From Desulfobacterales bacterium (GTDB lineage: Bacteria > Desulfobacterota > Desulfobacteria > Desulfobacterales > JAEINQ01), in assembly GCA_016342285.1 (NCBI GenBank), contig JAEINQ010000006.1, positions 80,452 through 144,451 on the forward strand: DNA of 64,000 nucleotides. The letters are read 5' to 3'. The notes under the pieces were generated by a model. The model saw nothing but the letters and a program-made list of their open reading frames with translations, did no database searches and was not told where the DNA came from. The position numbers and the translations under genes were made by a program. This document shows, piece by piece, positions 63,821 to 64,000 of the stretch (within the stretch, counting starts at the first letter, position 1; each line of letters opens with the position of its first letter).

Positions 63821-63955
63821 TCATGTGATCTCCGTAAGCTTCTCGATCTCATTTTCAAATATCTCAAGCGTGTCTTTCCCAAAGTGTCTTACGATTTTCT
63901 TCGCGGTCTTAGGGCCAACGCCTTCGGTGTCTGTCAAGATAGTTGTCGCATTTAC
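63821..63955 (-). pseudogene. fragment of RecD2-like helicase N-terminal HhH region
   Basis: Minus-strand frame between stops gives EGVGPKTAKKIVRHFGKDTL then EIFENEIEKLTEIT and a stop. This matches the helix-hairpin-helix segment of RecD2-type helicases ([32 protein letters not shown] cut off just before GIG). It has no upstream or downstream domain, so it is a remnant. The rest of 63718-64000 shows no other gene. Confidence 0.45.
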
Positions 63956-64000
63956 TTATGCCACATTGACTGATTTTTTTGTCACCTTCGCCTCTGCCGG

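Overview
The window looks like chromosomal DNA of a GC-rich Gram-negative bacterium, most likely a Desulfobacterota (deltaproteobacterial, Desulfosarcina-like) anaerobe. This rests on an octaheme hydroxylamine-oxidoreductase-like cytochrome c, lipoproteins and a lytic transglycosylase (outer membrane present), TPR and SEC-C fusions, and a complete type VI secretion system (T6SS). The taxon is an inference. No rRNA, tRNA or integrase gene was seen.

Layout. 1-12.8 kb, mostly minus strand: the 5' part of glycogen phosphorylase, an octaheme cytochrome c, an SDR/DUF2867 protein, an Asp/Glu racemase-family protein, a transglutaminase-like protein, a SEC-C methionine aminopeptidase, an EamA exporter, MltC (plus strand) and an alanine/ornithine racemase-like PLP enzyme. 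13-20.8 kb, minus strand: an apparent operon of a substrate-binding protein, a methyltransferase and a sensor-MFS fusion, preceded by a good sigma70-like promoter, then a SulP-STAS-cNMP transporter and a coiled-coil protein. 21-22 kb, plus strand: two small exported proteins, one with an Asp/Glu-rich repeat tail. 22.4-33.6 kb, plus strand: an unusual cluster holding a methyltransferase with regulatory domain, three paralogous TPR-methyltransferases, a TlpA-like thioredoxin, a B12-binding radical SAM enzyme, a detached VgrG-tail-like protein, a PAAR spike tip, a fifth methyltransferase with an N-terminal zinc ribbon, and a DcrB-like protein. 33.6-58.5 kb, minus strand: a SPOR-domain membrane protein, a MORN/YwqK-like protein, and a full T6SS read as lipoprotein - tssJ-K-L-M-A-B-C-hcp-hcp-E-F-G-clpV-vgrG. 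58.8-64 kb: a receiver/metallo-beta-lactamase fusion, small proteins, a PilZ protein, a duplicated zinc-knuckle protein, a CRISPR-like three-repeat array, a 48-bp-repeat membrane protein, a small Cys-rich secreted protein and a remnant of a RecD2-like helicase.

How it fits together. All 13 core T6SS genes (tssA-M) plus PAAR are present; TssL has no peptidoglycan-binding extension, and the nearby multi-SPOR membrane protein is a candidate wall anchor. The plus-strand cluster that carries PAAR also encodes five methyltransferases, a radical SAM enzyme and a thioredoxin, which suggests a T6SS-linked modification system. This is the best candidate for something undescribed.

Intergenic regions are filled with two dispersed, hairpin-bounded repeat families (family 1: 4 full and 3 partial copies; family 2: 4 copies). 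Some copies abut or supply start and stop codons of neighbouring genes.
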